This document shows, one piece after another, positions 17,588-26,519 of a stretch of 37,051 bases of DNA (its first letter is position 1; every line of letters starts with the position of its first letter). The translations under genes were made by a program, and so were the position numbers. The notes below the pieces were generated by a model. It ran no database searches. It saw nothing but the letters and a program-made list of their open reading frames with translations, and was not told where the DNA came from. The stretch is from an uncultured Bacteroidales bacterium (GTDB lineage Bacteria; Bacteroidota; Bacteroidia; Bacteroidales; P3): contig ONLQ01000018.1 in the NCBI GenBank assembly GCA_900318665.1, forward strand, positions 1-37,051, written 5' to 3'.

Positions 17588-18604
17588 ATGTTATTTCTTG
17601 GTATTCTAATCATCGCAATCGGTGCTTTCTGCCAGTCGAGCAGTTATGTGCCAATCAATAAGATAAAATCGTGGCATTGGGAAAGTTACTGGCTTACTCA
17701 GGGTGTTTTTGCCTGGCTGGTGTTCCCCTTGCTTGGTGCATTGCTTGCATTGTCGGGATGCCATAGTTTTGGCGAGTTGATGACCGTCTTTTCACAGCAT
17801 CCGCGCGAGACATTCCTCACCATCTTTTTCGGTGTCCTTTGGGGTGTTGGAGGTCTCACTTTTGGGCTCTCAATGCGTTATCTTGGTGTCGCTCTTGGGC
17901 AGAGTATCGCCCTCGGCACCTGCGCGGCCCTCGGCACGCTGCTTACGCCAGTCTTTACGGGCAACACCGATAGTCTTACTATGCCCGTCATTGTCGGCGT
18001 AGTGGTGACGTTGGCGGGCATTGCCATAATAGGCGTTGCCGGAGGAATGAAAAGTTCCGCTCTGCCCGAAGAGGAAAAGAAAAAGGCTGTCAAGGATTTC
18101 AATTTCACCAAGGGAATCATTGTGGCTCTGCTTGCAGGCTTTATGAGCGCCTGTTTCAGCATAGGCCTTGGCTATGGCGAATGTCTTGTCTTTGCCGACA
18201 CAAAGCCTCTCTACGCCTCACTGCCCGCCACCATGCTCGTCACTTTTGGCGGCTTTCTGACCAATGCTGCCTATTGTCTTTATCAAAACGCACGCAATCA
18301 TACTTTTTCCGACTATAAGGACGGCTCGCTTTGGGTGCGCAATCTGCCGTTCTGCATCTTGGCAGGCCTTTTGTGGTACAGTCAGTTCTTCGGACTTAGT
18401 CTCGGCAAGGGCTATCTTACCGAGAGTCCGGTACTTCTCGCTTTCAGTTGGTGCATACTTATGGCCCTCAATATCACTTTCTCGAACTTCTGGGGCATTG
18501 TGCTGAAAGAGTGGAAGGGCTGCAGCCGTAAAACTATAATAGTGTTGCTGATAGGTTTGGCAATACTGATTTTCAGTTCGTTCCTGCCGCAGTTGCTGGC
18601 GTAA
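17588..18604 (+). CDS. rhaT: L-rhamnose/proton symporter RhaT
   Basis: This 338-residue inner-membrane protein has about ten hydrophobic segments and no signal peptide. The N-terminus (LGILIIAIGAFCQSSSYVPI then HWESYWL) and the FGVLWGVGGLTFGLSMRYLG stretch match RhaT of the drug/metabolite transporter superfamily, which imports L-rhamnose with a proton. A hydrophilic Lys/Glu-rich loop (PEEEKKKAVKDFN) splits the two halves near residue 160, as in the E. coli protein. Its position between isomerase and aldolase supports the substrate. Start ATG 17588 is the only one that keeps the first membrane segment. Confidence 0.92.
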   Translation: MLFLGILIIAIGAFCQSSSYVPINKIKSWHWESYWLTQGVFAWLVFPLLGALLALSGCHSFGELMTVFSQHPRETFLTIFFGVLWGVGGLTFGLSMRYLGVALGQSIALGTCAALGTLLTPVFTGNTDSLTMPVIVGVVVTLAGIAIIGVAGGMKSSALPEEEKKKAVKDFNFTKGIIVALLAGFMSACFSIGLGYGECLVFADTKPLYASLPATMLVTFGGFLTNAAYCLYQNARNHTFSDYKDGSLWVRNLPFCILAGLLWYSQFFGLSLGKGYLTESPVLLAFSWCILMALNITFSNFWGIVLKEWKGCSRKTIIVLLIGLAILIFSSFLPQLLA

Positions 18605-18640
18605 TGAAAAACAATCGAGGCCGATAACTAACACACGAAA

Positions 18641-19426
18641 ATGAAAAACACTATAAATCAAATTGCTGAGGTTGCTGGCTATTTGTGGCAGAAAGGATGG
18701 GCAGAGCGCAATGGCGGCAATATCACTGTCAACATTACCGACTGCATTGATACAAGCCTTAAGAATGCCGCGCCGATGAGTCCCGCAATAGCCATAGGCA
18801 AGACCCTTCCTGCCTTGCATGGGCAGTTTTTCTATGCCAAAGGCACTGGCAAACGTATGCGCGATTTGGCTCGTCTCCCTATGGAGAACGGCAGCATAAT
18901 ACGCATTACCGACGACTGCGCGCACTACGAGATAATTGCCGAAAAGCCTGTTATGCCTACCAGCGAACTCCCCTCGCACCTCGAAATACAGAACTATCTG
19001 ATAGAGACAGGCGGCAAATATCGTGCCACGCTTCACACCCACCCCATAGAGTTGGTTGCCATGAGCCATTCGCCTCGTTTTCTCGATAGTGCCACCATCA
19101 CCCACACGTTGTGGAGCATGATACCCGAAACTCTTGCGTTTGCTCCGCTGGGACTGGGCGTGGTGCCTTATGCCTTGCCGGGCAGTTTGCAACTGGCCGA
19201 TGCCACCCTCGACGAAATCAAGAAACACGACGTGGTGTTGTGGGAGAAGCATGGCGTATTTGCCGTTGGCGAGAACATCATCGAGGCTTTCGACCAGGTA
19301 GATGTTCTCAACAAGGCCGCCGTGATATATATGACGGCGCAAAACATGGGCTTTGCACCCGAAGGCATGACCGATGAGGCCATAGCCGACATTCAGAGAG
19401 TATTCCACCTGCCAACGCATCGTTGA
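18641..19426 (+). CDS. rhaD: Rhamnulose-1-phosphate aldolase
   Basis: This 261-residue class II (zinc) aldolase splits L-rhamnulose 1-phosphate into dihydroxyacetone phosphate and L-lactaldehyde. Zinc ligands are in place: ATLHTHPIELVAM supplies two His and VLWEKHGVFAVG the third. The catalytic Glu lies in PTSELPSHLEIQ. The N-terminal KGWAERNGGNITVNIT is the phosphate-site motif. Fuculose-phosphate aldolase and AraD are shorter relatives; length and gene order favour RhaD. The stop overlaps the start of the next gene. A lactaldehyde reductase or dehydrogenase is not in the window, so lactaldehyde must be handled by a gene elsewhere. Confidence 0.93.
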   Translation: MKNTINQIAEVAGYLWQKGWAERNGGNITVNITDCIDTSLKNAAPMSPAIAIGKTLPALHGQFFYAKGTGKRMRDLARLPMENGSIIRITDDCAHYEIIAEKPVMPTSELPSHLEIQNYLIETGGKYRATLHTHPIELVAMSHSPRFLDSATITHTLWSMIPETLAFAPLGLGVVPYALPGSLQLADATLDEIKKHDVVLWEKHGVFAVGENIIEAFDQVDVLNKAAVIYMTAQNMGFAPEGMTDEAIADIQRVFHLPTHR

Positions 19427-20544
19427 TGTCATTATTGCGGTATTTCCGGTTGCTCGTATTCGTGACTGTTATGTCGTTCTGCGTTGGAGTGTCGGCGCAA
19501 AACGAGGGTCTTTCCGCTTTGCGTGAGCCACCATCTATTGGTTTGGATACGATCAAGCCGCTATCGGGCAAGACCGACAACTTCGTCTGCTATTCTGGCT
19601 ACGTTATGCCTCCGTTTCTCAATGAGGGCGACAGCGTTGCGGTGGTGGCTCCCGGGTTCTTCACTCCCGACAAAGAGATAATCGTTATAATGTCCACGTT
19701 GCGTTCGTGGGGACTGGTCCCTTTTCGGGCTCCTAACGTGGGACAGCAACACGCTTTGCGCTATGCCGGCACAGCCGACCAGCGCCTCTATGATATTGAG
19801 TGGGCGCTCTCGAACAATTCTATCAAGGCCGTTTTTTGTATCAGAGGAGGCTATGGCGCTCTACATTTAATACCGCACATTTCGCCTGCTATGTTTCGCA
19901 AACAGCCCAAATGGATAGTGGGCTATAGTGATATTACCACGCTCCATTCGGCCTCTGTCCTCGGAGGCACGATGAGCATACATGGCGCCGTGGGGCGTGA
20001 ACTTGGCTCAAGCAAGGTGTGCAATATGAACTATCTCCTGCTTCGCGACCTTTTGTTTGGCAATCTGCCTCACTATCAGGTCAATCGCTACAACCGATAC
20101 AACAAGCCCGGCCGTGTGTCGGGACGCCTTGTGGGTGGCAATCTTACCACGCTCACAACGTTGCTCTCTACCGATTTTGATGTTACGCGCCTCGATAGCA
20201 TAATCCTTTTCATAGAAGATGTCGATGAGCCTTACCACAATATCGATAGAATGTTCAATATGTTGCGAATACATGGAGTGTTCGACCGTTGTGTGGGGCT
20301 CGTTATGGGCAGTTTCAGCCAGTGCAGAAAGGATTTCGGCTGCGAGAACGTGTACGAATTGCTATCGCCCTATTTCAAGGATTTGAATATCCCTGTCTTA
20401 TGCGATTTCCCCACGGGTCATGGGCCCTATAATTTCCCACTCATCGAGGGCGCTCCGGCAACGCTGGATGTTAACGAAACGGCCTCGACGCTAATCTTCA
20501 ATATTGAAGGACGTTGGCAGCCCGTAGGCTATCCCTGGAATTAG
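19426..20544 (+). CDS. Exported LD-carboxypeptidase (peptidase family S66)
   Basis: This 372-residue protein starts at ATG 19426, whose A is the last base of the rhaD stop. A signal peptide (LVFVTVMSFCVGVSAQ) precedes the enzyme, so it acts in the periplasm, unlike the cytoplasmic E. coli enzyme. The S66 triad is visible: Ser168 in VGYSDITTLH, Glu264 in LFIEDVDEPYHNIDRM, and His332 in FPTGHGPYNFPLIEG. The opening VAVVAPGF and CIRGGYGALHL are further hallmarks. It should remove the terminal D-Ala from murein tetrapeptides. A microcin-immunity (MccF-like) role is the alternative. Overlap with rhaD means it is probably cotranscribed with the rhamnose genes, for no obvious metabolic reason. Confidence 0.88.
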   Translation: MSLLRYFRLLVFVTVMSFCVGVSAQNEGLSALREPPSIGLDTIKPLSGKTDNFVCYSGYVMPPFLNEGDSVAVVAPGFFTPDKEIIVIMSTLRSWGLVPFRAPNVGQQHALRYAGTADQRLYDIEWALSNNSIKAVFCIRGGYGALHLIPHISPAMFRKQPKWIVGYSDITTLHSASVLGGTMSIHGAVGRELGSSKVCNMNYLLLRDLLFGNLPHYQVNRYNRYNKPGRVSGRLVGGNLTTLTTLLSTDFDVTRLDSIILFIEDVDEPYHNIDRMFNMLRIHGVFDRCVGLVMGSFSQCRKDFGCENVYELLSPYFKDLNIPVLCDFPTGHGPYNFPLIEGAPATLDVNETASTLIFNIEGRWQPVGYPWN

Positions 20545-20578
20545 ACTTTTGGCTTCTGACGAGAGGTCAGTCACATCT

Positions 20579-20612
20579 TTTGCATCGCTTTTCTGAAAAA
20601 AGCGTATCTTTG
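20579..20612 (+). promoter_or_regulatory. typA: Promoter of typA
   Basis: TTTG at 20579-20582 and TATCTTTG at 20605-20612 are separated by 22 bases, slightly long. The start codon is 60 bases downstream. Confidence 0.65.
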
Positions 20613-20672
20613 CACGTTTAATTACTATTCAAACTGATACACTTATTATAGAACTTTTATTGTTTCTAAACT

Positions 20673-22511
20673 ATGTCTAATATCCGTAATATCGCCATTA
20701 TTGCGCATGTGGACCACGGCAAAACGACCCTTGTGGACCGTATGCTACACCAGGCAAAACTATTCCGAGAGAACCAGGAAACTGGCGACCTTATCCTCGA
20801 CAACAACGACCTCGAGCGTGAACGTGGCATCACCATTCTGTCCAAGAACGTTTCGGTGCGCTATAAGGATTGCAAAATCAACATTATCGACACTCCGGGC
20901 CACAGTGATTTCGGTGGCGAAGTGGAGCGTGTGCTCAATATGGCCGACGGTGTGCTGCTGGTGGTTGATGCTTTTGAAGGCCCTATGCCGCAGACGCGCT
21001 TCGTGCTGCAGAAAGCCATAGAGTTGGGATTGAAACCCATAGTGGTTATAAACAAGGTTGACAAGCCCAATTGCGACCCCGAATTGACGCAAGAGGCAGT
21101 GTTCGACCTGATGTTTAACCTCGGCGCCACCAACGACCAGTTAGATTTCCCCACGGCATACGGTAGCGCTAAGCAGGGCTGGATGGGTGCCGATTGGAAT
21201 ACCCCGACGGAGGATATCTCCTATCTGATGGATTTGATTATCCAGTACATACCTGAACCCAAGGTTGAACAGGGCTCTACGCAGATGATGCTTTCGTCGC
21301 TCGACTATTCTTCCTATCTGGGACGTATAGCCGTCGGCCGTCTGCACCGTGGCACGTTGCAGGCAGGGCAGAATATAGCCCTCATGAAACGCGACGGCAC
21401 TCGCATAGACAGCAAGATAAAGGAACTCTACACCTTCGAGGGGTTGGGCAAGGAGCGCACAAAGAACATCGTTGAGGCTGGTGAGATTTGCGCCGTGTTG
21501 CTCGATTTGGACAAGAATGTGATGTTTGAGATTGGCGACACCATCTGCGACAACGATAATCCAGAGCCGTTGCCTCCTATCAAGGTTGACGAGCCTACGA
21601 TGAGTATGCTCTTCACCATCAACAACTCGCCTTTCTTTGGCAAGGAAGGCAAGTATGTCACTAGCCGTCACATCCGCGAACGCCTTTTCAAGGAATTGGA
21701 GAAGAACCTCGCACTGCGTGTCGAGGAGACCAATTCGCCCGATTCTCTGCTGGTTTTTGGTCGTGGCATTCTGCATCTTTCGGTGCTTATAGAGACCATG
21801 CGTCGCGAGGGCTATGAGTTGCAGGTGGGACAGCCAAAGGTCATTATCAAAGAGATTGAGGGCAAGAAATGCGAGCCTATAGAGCAACTGACGGTGCTGG
21901 TGCCCGAAGAGTTTTCGAGCAAGGTGATAGATGTCGTCACGCGTCGCAAAGGCGAGGTGGGAACCATCGACACCAAAGGCGACCGTGTGCAACTTGATTT
22001 CACCATTCCGTCGCGAGGCATCATAGGTTTGCGCAACACCCTCTTGACTGCAACCAACGGCGAGGCCATCATTGCTCACCGCTTCCTCGAGTTCCAGCCG
22101 TGGAAAGGCGAAATGGACGACCACAAGTACGGCGCCCTCATTGCCAAAGAGACAGGCGAGGCCACTGCATATAGTATAAGCAAATTGCAGGACCGTGGCC
22201 CGTTCTTCATCGAACCCGGCGATATGGTATATACCGGCGAGGTGATAGGCGAAAGCCTGCGCCCTGGCAACGACATCGTTATCAACGTTGTAACGGCCAA
22301 AAACCTCACCAATATGCGTACCAAGAGTGCCGACGAGAAATCCACCTGCACTCCTGCCATAAAATTCTCGCTCGAGGAGGCTATGGAGTATATCCGTGAA
22401 GACGAGTATCTCGAAATCACTCCTAAAACCTTGCGTCTGCGCAAGATAATTCTTGACGAGACCGAGCGCAAACGTGCCCGCATAGCCGCCGAGAATGCTG
22501 TTTCGGAGTAA
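20673..22511 (+). CDS. typA: Translational GTPase TypA/BipA
   Basis: This 612-residue ribosome-associated GTPase is of normal length. The G motifs are complete: [16 protein letters not shown] (P-loop), RERGITI (switch I), [22 protein letters not shown] (G3) and VINKVDKPN (G4). EF-G-like domains II, III and V follow, then the BipA-specific C-terminal domain ([42 protein letters not shown]). TypA helps assemble the large subunit and supports growth at low temperature and under stress. It has its own promoter; the following gene begins 86 bases later. Confidence 0.96.
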   Translation: MSNIRNIAIIAHVDHGKTTLVDRMLHQAKLFRENQETGDLILDNNDLERERGITILSKNVSVRYKDCKINIIDTPGHSDFGGEVERVLNMADGVLLVVDAFEGPMPQTRFVLQKAIELGLKPIVVINKVDKPNCDPELTQEAVFDLMFNLGATNDQLDFPTAYGSAKQGWMGADWNTPTEDISYLMDLIIQYIPEPKVEQGSTQMMLSSLDYSSYLGRIAVGRLHRGTLQAGQNIALMKRDGTRIDSKIKELYTFEGLGKERTKNIVEAGEICAVLLDLDKNVMFEIGDTICDNDNPEPLPPIKVDEPTMSMLFTINNSPFFGKEGKYVTSRHIRERLFKELEKNLALRVEETNSPDSLLVFGRGILHLSVLIETMRREGYELQVGQPKVIIKEIEGKKCEPIEQLTVLVPEEFSSKVIDVVTRRKGEVGTIDTKGDRVQLDFTIPSRGIIGLRNTLLTATNGEAIIAHRFLEFQPWKGEMDDHKYGALIAKETGEATAYSISKLQDRGPFFIEPGDMVYTGEVIGESLRPGNDIVINVVTAKNLTNMRTKSADEKSTCTPAIKFSLEEAMEYIREDEYLEITPKTLRLRKIILDETERKRARIAAENAVSE

Positions 22512-22597
22512 CGTCCCGAATATGAGATAGGTCGTTACGGCAATAACGAAGAAGTAACAAAAGGACTAACAGACATAAGCCGCCAGCAAAAAGTATT

Positions 22598-23575
22598 GTG
22601 ATAGAATTCTATAAAAGAAATCCGGTCGCTCAGTTCTTTACCATCATCGTCATCATGATTGCGATGTGGTGGCCTGCCTTTGTTCATCCGCAGCCAATGC
22701 CCGAAAATTCGGAAGGCGTGATATACAGAAGCATATTATGGCTTCTGGAAGGCAGTGCGGGTTTGTCTGTTCTCTTTGCGTTCCTACTTGTTGGATTGGA
22801 AGGCTTCTGGTTCAATCTTATACTCTACAACTGCCGTCTGATACCGCAGAACAGTCTGATGCCGATGCTGCTTTATGTGGTGGCTATGAGTAGCGACCCT
22901 GCTTTGGCAACCCTGACGCCGCTGATTTTGAATAATCTGCTGCTGCTTTTGGTTCTGCATATCACCCTTGTGCGTACTGAACTGCCAATGCTGAACCCCT
23001 CGACGCTGTTTGTGGTATCGGCATTGTTGGCGTTGGCCACGATGGTGTCGCCCTATGCGTTCTATCTGCTGCTGTTTCTCGTAGCGGTTATTGTTTTGTT
23101 CAAACTCTATTCGTGGCGTGAGATAATGGTTGCATTGCTGGGCTTTTTTGCGCCCTATGTGATATGGCTGATGTGCTACTACCTTACCGACGGGCTCGAT
23201 AGTGCTATGCAATCGATAGGAATGCAATTGAGCGCATTCCACATCAAGACAGAGCCTGCTAATTGGGCGATTATGTCGCAGAACATCTATTTTGGTGTGC
23301 TGATGGTAGTATCGCTGATGTCGTTCGACAGTGTCCGTCCACGCAGTCTGCAGGTTGACAACATAAATAGTATGTTGATTTTCGTGATTTTCTTTTGCGC
23401 TATTTGCAACCTGTTCTATGGCACACTGTTTCCTTTCAGCCAGCGTTTTTTCGCACTGCCTTTTGCTTTTGTTGTTTCGGTATTCTTTGTCAATATGCCC
23501 AAAAAGATATTTTGGAGCATCTTGTTCACATTGTATATAGCCATCTCAATAGCGGCCAAATATTTGGTCTTGTGA
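22598..23575 (+). CDS. Polytopic inner-membrane protein (DUF6427-like)
   Basis: This 325-residue protein is hydrophobic throughout with about ten predicted membrane segments and no signal peptide or lipobox. It starts at GTG 22598 with IEFYKRNPVAQFFTIIVIM. It resembles the DUF6427 family of Bacteroidota membrane proteins in length and layout: a polar N-terminal helix, then paired helices, and a SPYAFYLLLFLVAVIVLFKLYSWREIMVALLGFFAPYVI core. The function of that family is unknown. The gene lies between typA and rnhB, where such proteins often accompany housekeeping genes. No transporter or enzyme motif was recognised. Confidence 0.6.
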   Translation: MIEFYKRNPVAQFFTIIVIMIAMWWPAFVHPQPMPENSEGVIYRSILWLLEGSAGLSVLFAFLLVGLEGFWFNLILYNCRLIPQNSLMPMLLYVVAMSSDPALATLTPLILNNLLLLLVLHITLVRTELPMLNPSTLFVVSALLALATMVSPYAFYLLLFLVAVIVLFKLYSWREIMVALLGFFAPYVIWLMCYYLTDGLDSAMQSIGMQLSAFHIKTEPANWAIMSQNIYFGVLMVVSLMSFDSVRPRSLQVDNINSMLIFVIFFCAICNLFYGTLFPFSQRFFALPFAFVVSVFFVNMPKKIFWSILFTLYIAISIAAKYLVL

Positions 23576-23591
23576 TTTTTTATAACAAGAA

Positions 23592-24218
23592 ATGCTACAA
23601 CAGCGATATACTGCGGATAAAATAGAATGTGGATGCGACGAGGCTGGTCGTGGATGCCTTGCCGGACCTGTCTATGCTGCAGCCGTGGTGTTGCCCGATG
23701 GCTATGAGAATGATATGCTCAACGACTCCAAGAAACTCACCGCCCGCCAGCGCAATGTCCTGCGTTTGCAGATTGAGAATGATGCCGTGGCGTGGGCTGT
23801 GGCGTGGGTGGAGTCAGAGGGTATTGATGCAACCAACATACTGCGAGCGTCTTTTCATGCCATGAATATGGCTGTGTCGCAACTGTCGCTGCGCCCGCAG
23901 ATGCTGCTAATCGACGGCAACCGTTTCTATAATGAGACCGATTTGCCCTATCAGTGTATCGTAAAAGGCGATGGTAAGATGATGTCGATAGCAGCGGCAT
24001 CTATTCTTGCAAAAACACATCGTGACGAACGCATGGAACGTCTGAATGAAGAATACCCCGTCTATGGATGGAGCAAGAACAAAGGCTATCCCACGCGCGA
24101 CCACTATCTTGCCATCGAACAATACGGCATTACCCCTTATCATAGAAAATCCTTCAAACTATATAGACAACTTGATTTTCTGCACGAACTGAGCGACGAT
24201 AATACTAACAACAATTAA
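23592..24218 (+). CDS. rnhB: Ribonuclease HII
   Basis: This 208-residue protein cuts the RNA strand of RNA-DNA hybrids and removes single ribonucleotides from DNA. The four acidic catalytic residues are present: Asp16 and Glu17 in GCDEAGRGCLAGPV, the Asp of MLLIDGNRF, and the Asp region around KTHRDERM. KGDGKMMSIAAASILAK is the conserved central helix, and the C-terminal YGWSKNKGYPTRDHYLAI with HRKSFK is typical of type 2 RNases H. Length is standard. It begins 16 bases after the membrane protein and is followed 12 bases later by the next gene, so these are probably one transcript. Confidence 0.96.
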   Translation: MLQQRYTADKIECGCDEAGRGCLAGPVYAAAVVLPDGYENDMLNDSKKLTARQRNVLRLQIENDAVAWAVAWVESEGIDATNILRASFHAMNMAVSQLSLRPQMLLIDGNRFYNETDLPYQCIVKGDGKMMSIAAASILAKTHRDERMERLNEEYPVYGWSKNKGYPTRDHYLAIEQYGITPYHRKSFKLYRQLDFLHELSDDNTNNN

Positions 24219-24230
24219 GACTTATGCATT

Positions 24231-24803
24231 ATGTCAAACTTTCTGTCACGTGCCAATCGCAGGTATCAACTCAAGAAACTTATGGCAAAACCGCGCCGTA
24301 AGGAGTTAAAAAGATACGCCGACATAAAAAAAATACTGTTGATTTTCATGCTGGATGACGAGGCCTCTTGGGCAATTGTGAACAAGTGCGTTCAGCAACT
24401 CGAACTGCAAGGCCGTAGGGTTTGGGTTGTGGGCTTCGTGCCGACGACTTATAAACTCAACTGTGTCATTTCCCGCACCAATACCTATATAATTCACGAA
24501 AAGGACGGTATCGGTTTTCTTGGTCTGCCCCATGAAGAAGACATTGCTCTTCCGTTGGAGAACCAATACGATATGCTGATTGATGTCACAGGAGAGCCCA
24601 ATTTCTTCGCCCAATATATGGCGCTGCGTTGCGATGCGGGAATGCGTGTGGCATACGTCCGCAGAAATGCGGCAGCGCAGAGCGACGAGGTGGCGTTGGA
24701 TAATACAAAGGTTTACGACTTCACCATACAAGGCGATTTCGCTATTGACGTGCGCAAATTCATGGATGATTTGGAGAAGTACCTTGTAATGATACTCAAA
24801 TAG
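24231..24803 (+). CDS. DUF6913-like protein of unknown function
   Basis: This 190-residue soluble protein opens with a basic helical stretch (SRANRRYQLKKLMAKPRRKEL) followed by an alpha/beta domain (IKKILLIFMLDDEASWAIVNKCVQQL, then GRRVWVVGFVP). It matches the general look of DUF6913, a Bacteroidota family usually found just before dapA, as here. The basic N-terminus suggests contact with nucleic acid or membrane, but nothing catalytic is seen. It sits between rnhB and dapA with 12- and 39-base gaps. Family assignment is from memory of pattern and context. Confidence 0.55.
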   Translation: MSNFLSRANRRYQLKKLMAKPRRKELKRYADIKKILLIFMLDDEASWAIVNKCVQQLELQGRRVWVVGFVPTTYKLNCVISRTNTYIIHEKDGIGFLGLPHEEDIALPLENQYDMLIDVTGEPNFFAQYMALRCDAGMRVAYVRRNAAAQSDEVALDNTKVYDFTIQGDFAIDVRKFMDDLEKYLVMILK

Positions 24804-24842
24804 TTGTCCGAAAAAAATAGATAATCAATAAAAATCAAATTT

Positions 24843-25730
24843 ATGACAAAATCATTATTTTCTGGTACTGGCGTCGCCCTCGTTACGCCTTTCCGCAAAC
24901 AGGAAACAGTCGATTTCAGTTCGCTTGAGAACCTCATAAACAAGATTATTGAGGGTGGTGTTGATTATGTCGTGGCGTTGGGCACTACCAGCGAAGCCGC
25001 AACAATGACGGAGCGTGAACGTTCGGCAGTGAAAGAGTTTATTGTCGAGACCGTTGCGGGTCGTGTTCCCATCATGCTTGGCGTGGGTGGCAACAACACC
25101 CAGAGTGTTGTCGATGCGCTCAACCATACTTCGTTTGACGGCATTTCGGGCATCCTTTCGGTGGCTCCCTACTACAACAAACCCAATCAGCGTGGTTTGT
25201 TGCAGCATTTCCACCAGATTGCCGAGGCATCGCCCGTGCCCGTGATTATCTATAATGTGCCGGGTCGTACTGGCGTCAACATCGCAGCCGACACCACGTT
25301 GCAGATTGCCAACGACTGTGCCAATGTCGTAGCCATCAAGGAAGCCAGTGGCAACATTGCCCAGGTCATGGAGATAATCCGCAATAAGCCGGAGCATTTC
25401 AAAGTCCTTTCGGGCGATGATGCTCTCACTCTGCCAATGATAGCCCTTGGCGCGCAAGGAGTCATTTCGGTGGCTGCCAATGCACTGCCAAAGGCAATGA
25501 GCAGCATGGTGCGTTTCGCTATGAAGGGCGACATGAAAAAGGCTCTGCCTCTCCATTACAAGATGCTGCCTCTGATGAATGCCATGTTCGAGGAAGGCAA
25601 TCCTACGGGCGTCAAGGCTCTGCTCGAGATAGAAGGCGTTATCACCAATCATCTGCGTCTGCCTCTCGTCAAGGCATCGAAAACTCTCTACAACAAAATC
25701 GGCGGACTCTACAACGAGTTTGTTAGATAA
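24843..25730 (+). CDS. dapA: 4-hydroxy-tetrahydrodipicolinate synthase
   Basis: This 295-residue TIM-barrel enzyme condenses pyruvate with aspartate semialdehyde in the first committed step toward lysine and diaminopimelate. The Schiff-base Lys166 lies in VVAIKEASGN and the catalytic Tyr137 in VIIYNVPGRTGVN. The pyruvate-binding pair of Thr residues is in VALGTTSEAATM, with the usual Glu replaced by the common Ser-Glu order. Length is standard. N-acetylneuraminate lyase, a relative, lacks the NVPGRTG context. It starts 39 bases after the DUF6913-like gene. Confidence 0.95.
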   Translation: MTKSLFSGTGVALVTPFRKQETVDFSSLENLINKIIEGGVDYVVALGTTSEAATMTERERSAVKEFIVETVAGRVPIMLGVGGNNTQSVVDALNHTSFDGISGILSVAPYYNKPNQRGLLQHFHQIAEASPVPVIIYNVPGRTGVNIAADTTLQIANDCANVVAIKEASGNIAQVMEIIRNKPEHFKVLSGDDALTLPMIALGAQGVISVAANALPKAMSSMVRFAMKGDMKKALPLHYKMLPLMNAMFEEGNPTGVKALLEIEGVITNHLRLPLVKASKTLYNKIGGLYNEFVR

Positions 25731-25744
25731 TAACTATCAACTAA

Positions 25745-26518
25745 ATGACACAGACCGAGATAAGGCAACTTGTTGCCAACGAGTTTCAACTCTTCGAACA
25801 AGAATATCATCGCAGCACCTATTCTACCGTAGCGCTTATGCAGGAAGTGAACGACTATGTTGACGGTCGTTCCGGCAAGCGTCTGCGTCCGTTGCTGGTA
25901 TTACTCTGCAACGGCGGTCGCGACAATGCTCGCGCTGTCCGCATAGCTGCGGCAATGGAGATGCTGCATAGCGCTTCGCTAATGCACGACGACGTTGTGG
26001 ATATGTCCACCGAGCGTCGCGGACAGGACAGCGTCAATGGCCGTTGGGGAAACCAGGTGGCGGTGCTTTGCGGCGACTATTATCTTGCTCGTGTCATGAT
26101 GATAATGAACGAGTTGGACGATAGCGAGGCTACTCGTATTCTTTCCGACACTGTCAAGGCTATGTGCGAGGGCGAGTTGCTGCAGCAATATTATATCCAG
26201 CAGCATCGCTTCGATAACAGCATGTATATGGACATAATCTATCGCAAGACGGGCGCGCTGATGACAGCATGCTGCCAACTCGGCGCACCAGAGTTTAAGC
26301 AGTACGGCGTGTGCTTTGGCACTGCGTTCCAACTGCGCGACGACTTGTTGGATTATGACACCGACGACTCTTCGCTATTGCCATCCAGAGAGTTTCTTGA
26401 GAGCGAGTTGCGCCGACAGGTTGATGGAGCAGTGCAAAGTCTCGAGGCAATGCCACAGACGGTCTATACCGACGCTTTGCGCCATTTGGCTCTCAACCTG
26501 CTGGATATGAATATGTGA
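25745..26518 (+). CDS. Shortened trans-isoprenyl (polyprenyl) diphosphate synthase homologue
   Basis: This 257-residue protein is clearly of the trans-prenyltransferase family: GKRLRPLLVLL near the start, the first Asp-rich motif Asp82-Asp83-x-x-Asp86 followed by TERRGQDSVN, and the second motif Asp199-Asp200-x-x-Asp203 in FQLRDDLLDYDTD. Family members usually have about 320 residues; here only 54 follow the second motif, and the loop normally reading like GKPxGNDLxEGKxTLP is absent. The sequence goes straight from LLDYDTDDSSLLPSREF to a C-terminal helix. It may still make a short- or medium-chain diphosphate, or it may have reduced or altered activity. The MATE gene starts one base after the stop. 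Confidence 0.8.
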   Translation: MTQTEIRQLVANEFQLFEQEYHRSTYSTVALMQEVNDYVDGRSGKRLRPLLVLLCNGGRDNARAVRIAAAMEMLHSASLMHDDVVDMSTERRGQDSVNGRWGNQVAVLCGDYYLARVMMIMNELDDSEATRILSDTVKAMCEGELLQQYYIQQHRFDNSMYMDIIYRKTGALMTACCQLGAPEFKQYGVCFGTAFQLRDDLLDYDTDDSSLLPSREFLESELRRQVDGAVQSLEAMPQTVYTDALRHLALNLLDMNM

Positions 26519-26519
26519 T

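Noticed and set aside
18218-19432. 404-codon minus-strand frame across rhaT and rhaD
   Set aside because: It covers two well-supported genes and has no domain of its own.
20556-20582. CTGAC/GTCAG hairpin followed by TCTTTT before typA
   Set aside because: The stem is only five base pairs and the T-run is also part of the -33 box; too weak to call a terminator.
21141-22124. 327-codon minus-strand frame inside typA
   Set aside because: typA is intact and unmistakable; the antisense product has no family features.
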